Origin: Romboutsia weinsteinii
Lineage (GTDB): Bacteria; Bacillota; Clostridia; Peptostreptococcales; Peptostreptococcaceae
Reading direction: 5' to 3'
Length of the DNA: 64,000 nucleotides
NCBI RefSeq assembly: GCF_002250835.2
Contig: NZ_NOJY02000007.1
Location: forward strand, 62,001-126,000
The notes beneath the pieces were generated by a model. That model saw only the letters and a list, made by a program, of their open reading frames with translations. It ran no database searches and was not told the DNA's origin. Below are positions 16,489-24,566 of the stretch, piece after piece (positions within the stretch are counted from its first letter, which is position 1; the number at the start of each line of letters is the position of its first letter). The translations under genes and the position numbers were made by a program.

Positions 16489-17109
16489 CTAAGTATTGCT
16501 CCTACAGTACTCTTTAAATTTTTCTATTTTTTCTTTTTCATTATTTATATCTTCATTACTAATATTACCTCGTCCTAATCTATCACTTATGGATAGTAGG
16601 GCAACTTCTTTATAATCAACTTCTTCTAACATTTCTTTGTTTTTAAAGAATGGAAGATTTTTATCAAAAAATAAAGGTTGCATATGATATCTTACTAGTT
16701 TGCTTACTTTATTTTTAAAAACTATATCTTCAGTGAAATTACTTAAGAAGCTTAGAGCCATCTTTTCACCTTCAATATCATGGTTATAAGATGTAATTCT
16801 ATTTTTTCTAATACGAGTAGTAGTAAGCTTTCCTATATCATGTAATAAAGCCCCCCACATAAATGCTCTTTTATCTTTTGAGTAATCTTTTCTTTTGCTA
16901 GCTTCATCTATTACCATTAATACATGGTTTAATACATTACCTTCTGGGTGGTATTTAGGGTTTTGCTCTATACTTGATAGTTTAACTATAATATTAAATG
17001 GATCATTATTAAACTTACCTTCTCTAATTAGTTCTTGTATCTCTTTAGAAGGTTTTTTTGATTCTAATAAAATTTTTTCTACTTTATTAAAAGTGTCTAT
17101 ATTGTTCAA
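16489..17109 (-). CDS. HD-domain phosphohydrolase-like protein
   Basis: A 206-residue protein with an HDIG-type metal-binding domain: HVLMVIDEAS gives the first His, then WGALLHDIGKLTT the His-Asp pair, NHDIEGEKMA the next His, and SDRLGRG the last Asp. HD proteins of this size hydrolyse nucleotides or second messengers; the substrate is not predictable. I choose TTG 17109 as start because AAGAGGTG lies 6 bases before it; the longer frame would begin with GTG 17118 inside that ribosome binding site. It is the first gene of the five-gene operon. Confidence 0.8.
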   Translation of the reverse strand: MNNIDTFNKVEKILLESKKPSKEIQELIREGKFNNDPFNIIVKLSSIEQNPKYHPEGNVLNHVLMVIDEASKRKDYSKDKRAFMWGALLHDIGKLTTTRIRKNRITSYNHDIEGEKMALSFLSNFTEDIVFKNKVSKLVRYHMQPLFFDKNLPFFKNKEMLEEVDYKEVALLSISDRLGRGNISNEDINNEKEKIEKFKEYCRSNT

Positions 17110-17179
17110 ATTAATCACCTCTTAATTGTCATGTTTCTACTTAATATAATTATTTTCTTAGGTATTTATACAAAATAAA

Positions 17180-17214
17180 AGCTTAGTATTTATTACCAAG
17201 CTCTTATTTATATT
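17180..17214 (-). terminator. Terminator after the Lys/Ser-rich protein
   Basis: On the minus strand the arms AAGAGCTTGGTA and TACTAAGCTTTT pair around ATAAA and are followed by a T-rich stretch. Confidence 0.55.
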
Positions 17215-17262
17215 TTACCACTTTATATGCTATTTTTTTATTTCTTTTTTGTAACATTAATG

Positions 17263-18000
17263 TTACTTTTTAGGAAATTTATCTTCTGACCATATTAAAT
17301 TCCCCATTTTTTTATTATTATCATTTTCTAAAGTGTCTGGATTTATTATATTATCAACATTACTACTTCTAAAAGGCATAGGACCTTCATCCATAAAATC
17401 ATTCTCTAACTCAATATCTTCAAAGTTTCTTAAGTCCTCATCTCTAGTTTCAATCTCTTCTTCTTTTGCATGTTTAGCTCTTCTTTTTTTACTGTTCCCA
17501 TTATGATGTTTATTCTTAGGGTTAGTTTTATTAATTTGTTTAGTGTTATTTACTTCATCTACATTTGTATTAGTATCATCTTTACTGATATTCTTTTGCT
17601 TAGGTTGTTTTTTTGAACCTGCTTTTTTATCAGGCGATGTTTTACTTTTTTTATTAGATGAAGTATCTTTACTTGAAGATTTTTCTTTATTAGTTGCTTT
17701 TTCTTTATTTATTGATTTTTCTTTTCCTGAGGATTTTTCACTATTTTCTGTTTTTGAAGATTTACTTTTCTTAGGTGATTTTTTCTTTAGTCCTAAGTTT
17801 AGTCCACTACTTTTTTTAGCTGAATTTTCTACATCATCTAAACCAAATTCACTTCTATTTTCTTCTGGTACTAAATCATTTAATATGATATCATTGAAAT
17901 CTTCTTGATATTCTGATTTAGTTTCAGTATTTTTCGTCTTATTAGTTGACTGTTTTTTTCTCATATTATTTTTACGCTTTTTATTTGACAAGTTTAACAA
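17263..18000 (-). CDS. Lys/Ser-rich low-complexity protein of unknown function
   Basis: This 245-residue protein has no recognised fold. Residues about 75-170 are Lys/Ser/Asn/Thr-rich with short repeats such as NKEKATNKEKSSSKD, strongly basic and probably disordered. The ends are acidic: EDFNDIILNDLVPEEN in front, EEIETRDEDLRNFEDIELEN behind. There is no signal peptide or membrane helix. I pick TTG 18000 as start, 8 bases after AGGGAGG; the longer GTG start at 18009 overlaps that site. A basic linker between acidic patches suggests nucleic-acid or RNA-machinery binding, which is only a guess. Confidence 0.5.
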   Translation of the reverse strand: MLNLSNKKRKNNMRKKQSTNKTKNTETKSEYQEDFNDIILNDLVPEENRSEFGLDDVENSAKKSSGLNLGLKKKSPKKSKSSKTENSEKSSGKEKSINKEKATNKEKSSSKDTSSNKKSKTSPDKKAGSKKQPKQKNISKDDTNTNVDEVNNTKQINKTNPKNKHHNGNSKKRRAKHAKEEEIETRDEDLRNFEDIELENDFMDEGPMPFRSSNVDNIINPDTLENDNNKKMGNLIWSEDKFPKK

Positions 18001-18066
18001 ACATGCCACCTCCCTTAAAATACTATTTATACTATATATATTATTCTAAGAGAGAAATTATAATTA

Positions 18067-19215
18067 CTAATCATTTTTTCTTGGAGGTTTTGGACCTACA
18101 TATTGATATAAATTAGTTTTTAGCATACCGTTATAAAGCTTTCTCTTTCTATCTGCATCCTTACCAAACTCAGCTTCAAATTCTTCATACGATGTTATCA
18201 TGTAGTAAGACCAATTTTTTAGTTTCCTAAATGTATACCCAAGCTCTTTGTAAAGCATCTTAACAGTATCTACATCTTCAAGTCTTTCTCCATAAGGAGG
18301 ATTCGTAACGATAAATCCATATTCCTCATCACTAGTAAAGTCCACTGCATTTGCTATATTAAACTCTATGTAGTCTTCTACACCTGCTATTTCTGCATTT
18401 TCACGAGCTATCTCAATAGCTTCTTCGTCTATATCGTATCCATAGATTTTAAATTCAATATCATTGTCTATTTTATCAAAAGCATCACGCCTTACATCCC
18501 ACCATATCTTTTTATCTATAGTTCTCCATTTTTCAGATATGAATTCGCGGTTAAGTCCAGGTGCCATGTTTATCCCCATCATTGCTGCCTCTATTAGCAC
18601 TGTACCAGAACCACACATAGGATCCACTAGTGTTCTTCCTGGTCTCCAAGGGTTTAGATACATCATTGATGCTGCTAGAGTCTCTCTTATTGGTGCTTTA
18701 TTAGCTTTTTCTCTGTATCCTCTTTTGTGTAGGGCATCTCCTGACGTGTCTATAGATAGTACAACCTTATCCTTATGTATAAAAACATATATAGGATATT
18801 TTTCTTTGTCTTCTTTTAATAGACCATCTTCCATATAACTTTTCTTTAAACTTTCAACTACTGCCTTTTTAACTATAGATTGTATATCTGGAGTACTGTA
18901 TAGTTTTGATTTTATTGATGATGCTTTTGATACAGGGAACTGTGCTCCATAAGGAATATAGTTAGCCCAATTTATCTTCTTTGTATTTTCAAATAATTCA
19001 TCAAAAGACTTAGCTTCAAATTCAGCAACTTTTAGATGTACTCTTTCAGCGCATCTAAGCCACATATTAGCTTTAGCTATACCGTCCTCTCCAGTTTTGT
19101 ATGTTACTCTTCCATCCTCTGTTTTAATAATTTCAAAACCTAAGTTCTTAATTTCTATTCCTAACATTTTTTCAACACCAAAAAAGCATGGTGATATTAA
19201 CGTATATGTCTTCAT
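18067..19215 (-). CDS. THUMP-domain class I SAM-dependent RNA methyltransferase (RlmL/YpsC type)
   Basis: A 382-residue methyltransferase of the UPF0020 family. A THUMP RNA-binding domain (about 45-155) precedes a Rossmann methylase with the SAM loop LVDPMCGSGTVLIEAA, the acidic YGYDIDEEAIEIARENA and the catalytic IVTNPPYGERL. Homologues methylate guanine N2 in 23S rRNA; the exact target is not proven here. It lies 13 bases downstream of larE on the same strand, with AGGAGGAAAAA before ATG. Confidence 0.88.
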   Translation of the reverse strand: MKTYTLISPCFFGVEKMLGIEIKNLGFEIIKTEDGRVTYKTGEDGIAKANMWLRCAERVHLKVAEFEAKSFDELFENTKKINWANYIPYGAQFPVSKASSIKSKLYSTPDIQSIVKKAVVESLKKSYMEDGLLKEDKEKYPIYVFIHKDKVVLSIDTSGDALHKRGYREKANKAPIRETLAASMMYLNPWRPGRTLVDPMCGSGTVLIEAAMMGINMAPGLNREFISEKWRTIDKKIWWDVRRDAFDKIDNDIEFKIYGYDIDEEAIEIARENAEIAGVEDYIEFNIANAVDFTSDEEYGFIVTNPPYGERLEDVDTVKMLYKELGYTFRKLKNWSYYMITSYEEFEAEFGKDADRKRKLYNGMLKTNLYQYVGPKPPRKND

Positions 19216-19228
19216 TTTTTCCTCCTAC

Positions 19229-20035
19229 TTATTTAACGTCTTTATTCATGCTACCCATTTGATATCCACCCATATCTAAGGTAACGTACTTAAATCCAAA
19301 TTCTTTTAGTTTATTATTTGTTTTATCTAATAAATCATTACTAAAAAATTTATATATTTCATCTTTTCCTACTTCTATTCTAGCAATATCATCATGTAGT
19401 CTCACTCTAAACTGATTAAAACCAACTTCTACTAAATATTCTTCACTTTTTTCTATCATCCTAAGCCTATCATTAGTAATTTCTACTCCATATGGAATTC
19501 TAGTTGCTAGACATGCAAAAGCAGGTTTATTGAATGTATTAAGATTCATATCTTTTGAAAGGTTTCTTATATCTTCTTTAGTTAATTTGCACTCTTTTAG
19601 AGGACTTATTATTTTAAGCTCATCTAAAGCTTTAAGTCCAGGTCTATAATCAGATAAATCATCTATATTAGTTCCATCTAGTACATATTTTATATTATTA
19701 TCTTTTGCAATATCTTTAATTGTATTAAAGACCATAGTTTTACAATGATAGCATCTATCTATATTGTTGTTTGTAAATTCTTTTGGGTATGAGTGGTTAA
19801 TACCTACTAGGATTTGCTTTACATTGTAGCTTTTTGCGTACTCCTTTGATTCCTCAATTTCTCTTGTTGAGTGCATCATAGCGTGAATAGTAATTGCTAT
19901 AACATTATCACCTAAAACATCGCTTGCAACTTTTAATAGGAAGTTGCTATCAACACCACCTGAATAAGCAATTGCTACACTTTCTAGTTCTCTTAATCTA
20001 TTTTTTAAGAACTCTAGCTTCTGGTTTAATTCCAT
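19229..20035 (-). CDS. larE: LarE-type ATP-dependent sulfur transferase
   Basis: A 268-residue PP-loop enzyme (AYSGGVDSNFLL near the start) of the LarE family, which adenylates and then thiolates pyridinium carboxylates to build the nickel-pincer cofactor of lactate racemase. The conserved ACLATRIPYG cysteine is present, plus an RCYHCKT C-x-x-C pair. Three such cysteines mark the iron-sulfur-cluster type of LarE described in Thermotoga, as opposed to the single sacrificial Cys type. I place the start at ATG 20035, 7 bases after GAGGGTG, ten codons inside the longest frame. larA, larB and larC are not in the window. Confidence 0.82.
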   Translation of the reverse strand: MELNQKLEFLKNRLRELESVAIAYSGGVDSNFLLKVASDVLGDNVIAITIHAMMHSTREIEESKEYAKSYNVKQILVGINHSYPKEFTNNNIDRCYHCKTMVFNTIKDIAKDNNIKYVLDGTNIDDLSDYRPGLKALDELKIISPLKECKLTKEDIRNLSKDMNLNTFNKPAFACLATRIPYGVEITNDRLRMIEKSEEYLVEVGFNQFRVRLHDDIARIEVGKDEIYKFFSNDLLDKTNNKLKEFGFKYVTLDMGGYQMGSMNKDVK

Positions 20036-20179
20036 ACTATCACCCTCTATACTTATATTTATCATATTGTTCTATTTTAACTTATTTTACTTTTTATGAC
20101 AATATAAATTAACTGTTAACAAATTTGATAATTTATTATTTTTATTATAAAATTAACTTAATATAAATAAGGGGGAGCA

Positions 20180-20419
20180 ATGACTTTGGAAATAACGTAT
20201 GGCATCTTAAATCATTTATTGTGTTGTAACAAAAACCTTAGAATAAAATTTAGGGATAACTCAAATATCTTAGATATAATTATTTCGAATAAGACCTACT
20301 TGAGCTTAGAGCTAGATGATAGAGATATTGAGAAATATAGTACTGAAATATATTATGCTATAACCAATATAAACAGCATAACACTTTATATACCTAAAAT
20401 TTATCTTAAGGATAATTAG
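20180..20419 (+). CDS. Small protein of unknown function
   Basis: A 79-residue soluble-looking protein starting MTLEITYGILNHLLCCNKNL, with GGGGGAGC immediately upstream. It is rich in Ile, Asn and Asp, with alternating strand-like segments (LDIIISNKTYLSLELDD, INSITLYIPKIYL). A strong terminator closes it. It is divergent from larE and was not recognised. Confidence 0.6.
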   Translation: MTLEITYGILNHLLCCNKNLRIKFRDNSNILDIIISNKTYLSLELDDRDIEKYSTEIYYAITNINSITLYIPKIYLKDN

Positions 20420-20451
20420 TACTTACTAATATTAAATATAAATACTAAAAA

Positions 20452-20496
20452 ATAGTATAGAACTATCATAAAATATGATAGTTCTATACTATTAAC
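20452..20496. terminator. Bidirectional terminator
   Basis: A perfect inverted repeat (AATAGTATAGAACTATCATA / TATGATAGTTCTATACTATT) lies between the convergent small gene and map. Confidence 0.85.
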
Positions 20497-20517
20497 AGAT
20501 CATAAGAAATACTGTAA

Positions 20518-21387
20518 TTATTTTGCTAAGATTTCTACACCATCTTCAGTAACTAGAATCATATGCTCCCATTGAGCTGACAATAATCCATCTTCAGTGT
20601 AAGATGTCCACCCATTCTCTTCATCTATGTAAAGATCATAAGTTCCTTGATTTATCATAGGCTCTATTGTAAATATCATACCAGGCACAAGTATCATACC
20701 TTCATTTTTATCTCCATAATGATAAACAAAAGGGTCTTCATGGAATTGTAATCCTATACCATGGCCCCCAAAATCTTGAACCACAGAATATCCATTATCT
20801 TCAGCATGTTTTTGAATTGCTGCTCCAATGTCTCCTAAATGTCCCCATGGTTTAACCGCTTCAATACCTTTATATAGGCACTCTTTTGTTACTTCTACAA
20901 GTCTTTTTGCTTCTTGGCTTACATTTCCTAACATAAACATTCTAGACGCATCTGAGTAATATCCATTATATATAGTAGAAACATCTACATTTACTATATC
21001 TCCATCTTTTAAAACAATATCACTACTTGGTATACCATGACATATTTCATTATTTATTGATGTACAAACACTCTTAGGGAAACCACTGTATCCAAGTGGG
21101 GCAGGTATTGCACCTTGTGATATAGTATAATCATGTACTATTTTATCAATATCATCTGTAGTCATACCTATCTTTATTTTTTCTGCTACTAAATCTAAAA
21201 CAGCATTATTTATTTTAGCACTTTCTCTAATATTATTTATTTGTTCATCATTTTTTATAATATCATGACTAGGTACTTCATATCCTTTATTTTTTAGTTC
21301 TTCTATTTTTTCATCAAATTGCATGTGGCATTTTTTATATTTTATTTTACTACCACACCAACATTCTTCATTTCTGTTAAAATGCAT
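20518..21387 (-). CDS. map: Type I methionine aminopeptidase with SEC-C zinc motif
   Basis: This 289-residue cytoplasmic enzyme removes the initiator Met from nascent proteins. A short N-terminal SEC-C zinc module (ECWCGSKIKYKKCH, Cys9/Cys11/Cys20/His21) precedes the pita-bread catalytic domain. The five metal ligands are visible: two Asp in VNVDVSTIYNGYYSDASRMF, His in HGIGLQFHEDP, Glu in TIEPMINQG and the last Glu in QWEHMILVTEDG. SEC-C versions are a second, chromosomal form in many Clostridia besides the one in the ribosomal operon. Confidence 0.95.
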   Translation of the reverse strand: MHFNRNEECWCGSKIKYKKCHMQFDEKIEELKNKGYEVPSHDIIKNDEQINNIRESAKINNAVLDLVAEKIKIGMTTDDIDKIVHDYTISQGAIPAPLGYSGFPKSVCTSINNEICHGIPSSDIVLKDGDIVNVDVSTIYNGYYSDASRMFMLGNVSQEAKRLVEVTKECLYKGIEAVKPWGHLGDIGAAIQKHAEDNGYSVVQDFGGHGIGLQFHEDPFVYHYGDKNEGMILVPGMIFTIEPMINQGTYDLYIDEENGWTSYTEDGLLSAQWEHMILVTEDGVEILAK

Positions 21388-21479
21388 GATTTCATCTCCT
21401 TATTAATTAGATTATATTATTATATCACTTAAATTAGATTATTAATATTTTAATTTATAATATCATACATGTTAAAACA

Positions 21480-21514
21480 ACAAAAGAGACTGGTATATCC
21501 AGCCTCTTTTTATA
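21480..21514. terminator. Terminator after the first deacetylase
   Basis: The arms AAAAGAGACTGG and CCAGCCTCTTTT flank TATAT, with T/A runs on both sides. Confidence 0.75.
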
Positions 21515-21528
21515 AAGTTATTAATTTA

Positions 21529-22476
21529 TTATGATAATGTCTTAAACTCATATCCATTTTCTTTAAAGTATTGTATTATTTGAGGAAGTGCTTTAGCTGT
21601 TTCCTCTTTTCCGTAAGTATCATGCATTAATAATACTACCATTTCTTTTCCTTTTGCTGTTTCAATTGCTCTGTTAACTAACTCTTCTGCGCTTTTTTTC
21701 CTACCTTCAGCATCTCCGTTTAATGCATTCCAGTCTATTGATGCCATATTATTTTCTTCTAGATAAGTATCTAAATGATCCATTCCCTGCCATGACATGT
21801 GACCACCTGGACATCTTATTACCCTAGTTGAAAAATATGGTCCAAGTACTTCTTTTAGCATGTTATCTGTTTTTTCAAAATCACTTTTGAATGCTTCTAA
21901 ATCTAATTTCCTACCAGGATATAATTTATTATAGTCATGACTGTACGAATGATTTGCAATAGCATGACCTCTTGAAAACTCTTCTTTAATAAGTTTCTTA
22001 GATTCTTTGCCGCCTCTTTCTATATTTTGACCAGTTAGGAAAAATGTTGCCTTAACATCCTCTTCATCTAAAATTCTTAAAACCTCAGGAGTTACAGTAG
22101 TAGATGTTCCATCATCAAAAGTTAAGAAGACTATTTTTTCCCCATTATTAGAGTAATCATATGAAGAAAGTTTTTTAGATACTTCTAAAGCATCATATGA
22201 ATATTTCTTACCTTCATCATTTACACCTATTATCATTTTCTTTTTTTCTTCTTCTTCTTTACGCTTTTTCTCAGCTTCTATTCTTTCTTCTTCAGCTTTT
22301 TTTTGCTTTTCAATCTTAATTTGTTTTTGCTCTACTATATATGATTTCGCAGCCCCAACACCTTTTACTCCAGTAAATACAGCAATCACAGATATCGTTA
22401 CTACAATAATATTTTTCTTCATGCTTGATGTTTTTCTTTTTTTATTGCTGAAATTTATGGTACTTTTTTTCCTCAT
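21529..22476 (-). CDS. Polysaccharide deacetylase (NodB domain), membrane-anchored
   Basis: A 315-residue enzyme expected to deacetylate peptidoglycan or another amino-sugar polymer outside the cell. One membrane helix (about 20-42), a Lys/Glu coiled-coil stalk (about 50-82) and a NodB domain follow in order. The motifs are intact: FLTFDDGTSTTVTP (base Asp and metal Asp), NHSYSHDY (metal His pair), RVIRCPGG, IDWNALNGDA and VLLMHDTYG (catalytic His). It is a close paralogue of the deacetylase at 45676-46548, apart from the longer stalk. Monocistronic. Confidence 0.9.
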   Translation of the reverse strand: MRKKSTINFSNKKRKTSSMKKNIIVVTISVIAVFTGVKGVGAAKSYIVEQKQIKIEKQKKAEEERIEAEKKRKEEEEKKKMIIGVNDEGKKYSYDALEVSKKLSSYDYSNNGEKIVFLTFDDGTSTTVTPEVLRILDEEDVKATFFLTGQNIERGGKESKKLIKEEFSRGHAIANHSYSHDYNKLYPGRKLDLEAFKSDFEKTDNMLKEVLGPYFSTRVIRCPGGHMSWQGMDHLDTYLEENNMASIDWNALNGDAEGRKKSAEELVNRAIETAKGKEMVVLLMHDTYGKEETAKALPQIIQYFKENGYEFKTLS

Positions 22477-22577
22477 ATTTTCCCCTCCTATTGTTGTATT
22501 AATTTGTCGTTTTTTCTCATAACTATATTATACTATTTATATACATAAAGTCTACGTTCTAAAGATTACAGTTTTGT

Positions 22578-22650
22578 TATAAAAAAAGCCATATACAAAT
22601 TTTATTTACAGCTTAATAACTAAATAAATAAAATCTATATATGGCTTTTG
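22578..22650. terminator. Nested hairpin terminator
   Basis: The outer arms AAAAAGCCATATA and TATATGGCTTTT enclose a second pairing (ATTTTATTT / AAATAAAAT). It lies between the deacetylase promoter and the ArsC-like gene end. Confidence 0.7.
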
Positions 22651-22672
22651 TAATCTATCATGTAAGATACAT

Positions 22673-23026
22673 TTATAGTAACTTTTCTTTCCATTCTTCT
22701 TCTTTAAAACCTATTACAACGTTTTTGCCATTATAAGCTATAGGTCTCTTAATTAGCATTCCATCACTTGATAATATATCTAATAGCTTTTCTGAAGACT
22801 CAGTTTTTACAATATCCTTAAGACCTAGCTCTCTATATCTAACTCCACTACTGTTAAAGAATTTCTTAATATCATATCCACTTGTATTATACATTTCTTC
22901 TAATTCCTCTTTACTTGGAGGATTCTTAACTATTTCTATATCTTCAAATTCTAAATTATTCTCTTTAAGCCAAGCCTTGGCTTTTCTAACTGAAGATCAT
23001 TTTGAGTATCCATAAAATTTAATCAT
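22673..23026 (-). CDS. ArsC/Spx-like thioredoxin-fold protein, candidate selenoprotein (in-frame UGA as Sec10)
   Basis: From ATG 23026, with AAAGGATG 6 bases upstream, the frame reads MIKFYGYSK-U-SSVRKAKAWL and continues to TAA at 22673, 117 residues in all, the usual size of the ArsC/Spx family (arsenate-reductase-like). The TGA at 22997-22999 falls exactly where family members have the first Cys of Y-x-K-C-S-T-C-R-K. The resolving Cys is Val here, so the active site is U-S-S-V. The family end LIKRPIAYNGKNVVIGFKEE is intact. A SECIS-like hairpin follows the UGA. Function: probably a selenol-dependent redox enzyme; arsenate reduction is not shown. A caller that stops at UGA would report only the last 73 residues from ATG 22894. 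Confidence 0.78.
22967..22983 (-). promoter_or_regulatory. SECIS-like hairpin after the UGA of the ArsC-like gene
   Basis: The 17-base palindrome AAGCCAAGGCUUGGCUU folds into a six-pair stem with the loop AGGCU. The loop begins 19 bases after the UGA and has G at its second position, as bacterial selenocysteine insertion elements require. Confidence 0.65.
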
Positions 23027-23092
23027 AAGTGACATCCTTTCAAATTTTGTATATTTTATTTATACCCTAGGACTATTGTCTAAATCAATTTT

Positions 23093-24397
23093 TTAATCAA
23101 GTGCCCATGGTACAACTTCGACTTCACCATAGCATCTATTCTTTAATCTATTAGAGTATTCACCTTTATATCCTATTATTGATAGTATAACCAACTCAAT
23201 ATATTTAGTTCCTATTTGAATAATATTCCACATATCTTCAAGTTCTAGTATAGCTCTATATCCTTTTCTACTTGGATGAACTATTTTATTTCTAAAGTAT
23301 ACGGTTATATCTACGCCATCAATAAACCTTGATTTTATGCTTTCATCAAAAATGTTAAGTTCATCTTTTCCATAAGGTATGTTACATATATCTAATAACA
23401 TTCTTATATTTTTAGAGCTGTTATTTACATCGAATTCCTCATCATTTAATATTTTATGTTGCTCAACTAAAACTACATATGATAAAGTCTCAAGTGCAAT
23501 TTGTATTGATATAATATTATTTTCAATTGTTGCATTTCCAAGAGATTCTATATACCAGTCTATTACATGTTTTATCGCCTCGCCATAATACGCATCTTCT
23601 AGTTTTTTACACATTAATGATAAGTACTTTTCTATGTTATGATAATTTGATAGAGTATCACACCAAGTAGGAACAAACTTAAATGGAGTAATAACATTTT
23701 CCCTCCAAAGTCTATATACATTAGTATCATTTATATAGCCTTTTGCTAGGCATATATCTACATATCTTCCACACATGAAACTTAAAGAAGAAGATATTCT
23801 ATCTAAATATTTGTTAATATTATTAGTTTTAAATGGTCTTTTATCTTTTCTTTGTATTCTGCCTATATGAGTTATTATTGTACCTGATATTGACCTTAAC
23901 TCCTCACTTAACTCTTTACGATAATCATATCTTTTATCAATAGTAATGATAAAGTCATTTAACTCAAATTCCAATCTTCCTGCAAATAACTTGTCCTCCT
24001 GTTTTATAAGCTTACCAGGAAGTTTATCCAAGTTTATTATATGAAAATCAAGATATTCTACACATGTATTCTTTGACTTAACATGATTATCATTTATATA
24101 TCCTTCTATACTAGAATCATTTATATGATTTATAGATATTGAAATTGGTTTGTATCCATAAACCTCCAAAATAGCATCATCATAATCTAAGGCTAGGTGC
24201 TCATCTATCTCCTCTGAAAGTATTATTTCTGCTTTAAAATCTATAGACATAGGAGGTGTCATCTTATAAATCATCTTTCCTATACATTTGTATTTTTTGT
24301 CTAAGTAAATACAAAATTTTCCATCATAAATAATAATATCCTCATCTATATTGTAAGTTAAATATTCTGAGGATATAGTATTATCAACTACCTTCAT
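23093..24397 (-). CDS. Protein with C-terminal HEPN-type RNase motif, unknown function
   Basis: A 434-residue soluble protein in two parts. The N-terminal half (about 1-180) is beta-rich and resembles the ApeA-type N-terminal region in overall pattern. The C-terminal half is helical and contains ALETLSYVVLVEQ and later VYFRNKIVHPSRKG, with the R-x4-H motif Arg369/His374 preceded by aromatic residues. R-x4-6-H is the catalytic signature of HEPN ribonucleases found in anti-phage proteins (ApeA, Abi), toxins and other RNA-cleaving systems. The gene is alone, without an antitoxin or modification partner. Its assignment to a named defence family is not certain. Confidence 0.5.
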   Translation of the reverse strand: MKVVDNTISSEYLTYNIDEDIIIYDGKFCIYLDKKYKCIGKMIYKMTPPMSIDFKAEIILSEEIDEHLALDYDDAILEVYGYKPISISINHINDSSIEGYINDNHVKSKNTCVEYLDFHIINLDKLPGKLIKQEDKLFAGRLEFELNDFIITIDKRYDYRKELSEELRSISGTIITHIGRIQRKDKRPFKTNNINKYLDRISSSLSFMCGRYVDICLAKGYINDTNVYRLWRENVITPFKFVPTWCDTLSNYHNIEKYLSLMCKKLEDAYYGEAIKHVIDWYIESLGNATIENNIISIQIALETLSYVVLVEQHKILNDEEFDVNNSSKNIRMLLDICNIPYGKDELNIFDESIKSRFIDGVDITVYFRNKIVHPSRKGYRAILELEDMWNIIQIGTKYIELVILSIIGYKGEYSNRLKNRCYGEVEVVPWALD

Positions 24398-24487
24398 ACT
24401 AGCCCACCTTTACATTTTTATGATACAGTAATTTATATTATATCACATGATACATTTAATATAATACAAAATTATTTTTATATGCAA

Positions 24488-24542
24488 AATAAAATACTTT
24501 ATAAGTAATTTTATAAAAAAAGTACCTATAAAGTATTTTTTA
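24488..24542 (-). terminator. Terminator region after the activase gene
   Basis: AATACTTTATA and TATAAAGTATT pair around an A-rich loop, with T runs beyond. Moderately convincing. Confidence 0.5.
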
Positions 24543-24566
24543 TTGCCAAGTTAAAATATTCTCTTG

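Noticed and set aside
17543..17908. 121-codon plus-strand frame opposite the Lys/Ser-rich protein
   Set aside because: A Phe/Leu/Ser-rich shadow of the Lys/Ser repeat codons, without a ribosome binding site.
22673..22894. 73-residue gene starting at ATG 22894
   Set aside because: This is only the tail of the ArsC/Spx-like protein; the N-terminal thioredoxin-fold part continues in frame to ATG 23026 through a UGA that is better read as selenocysteine.
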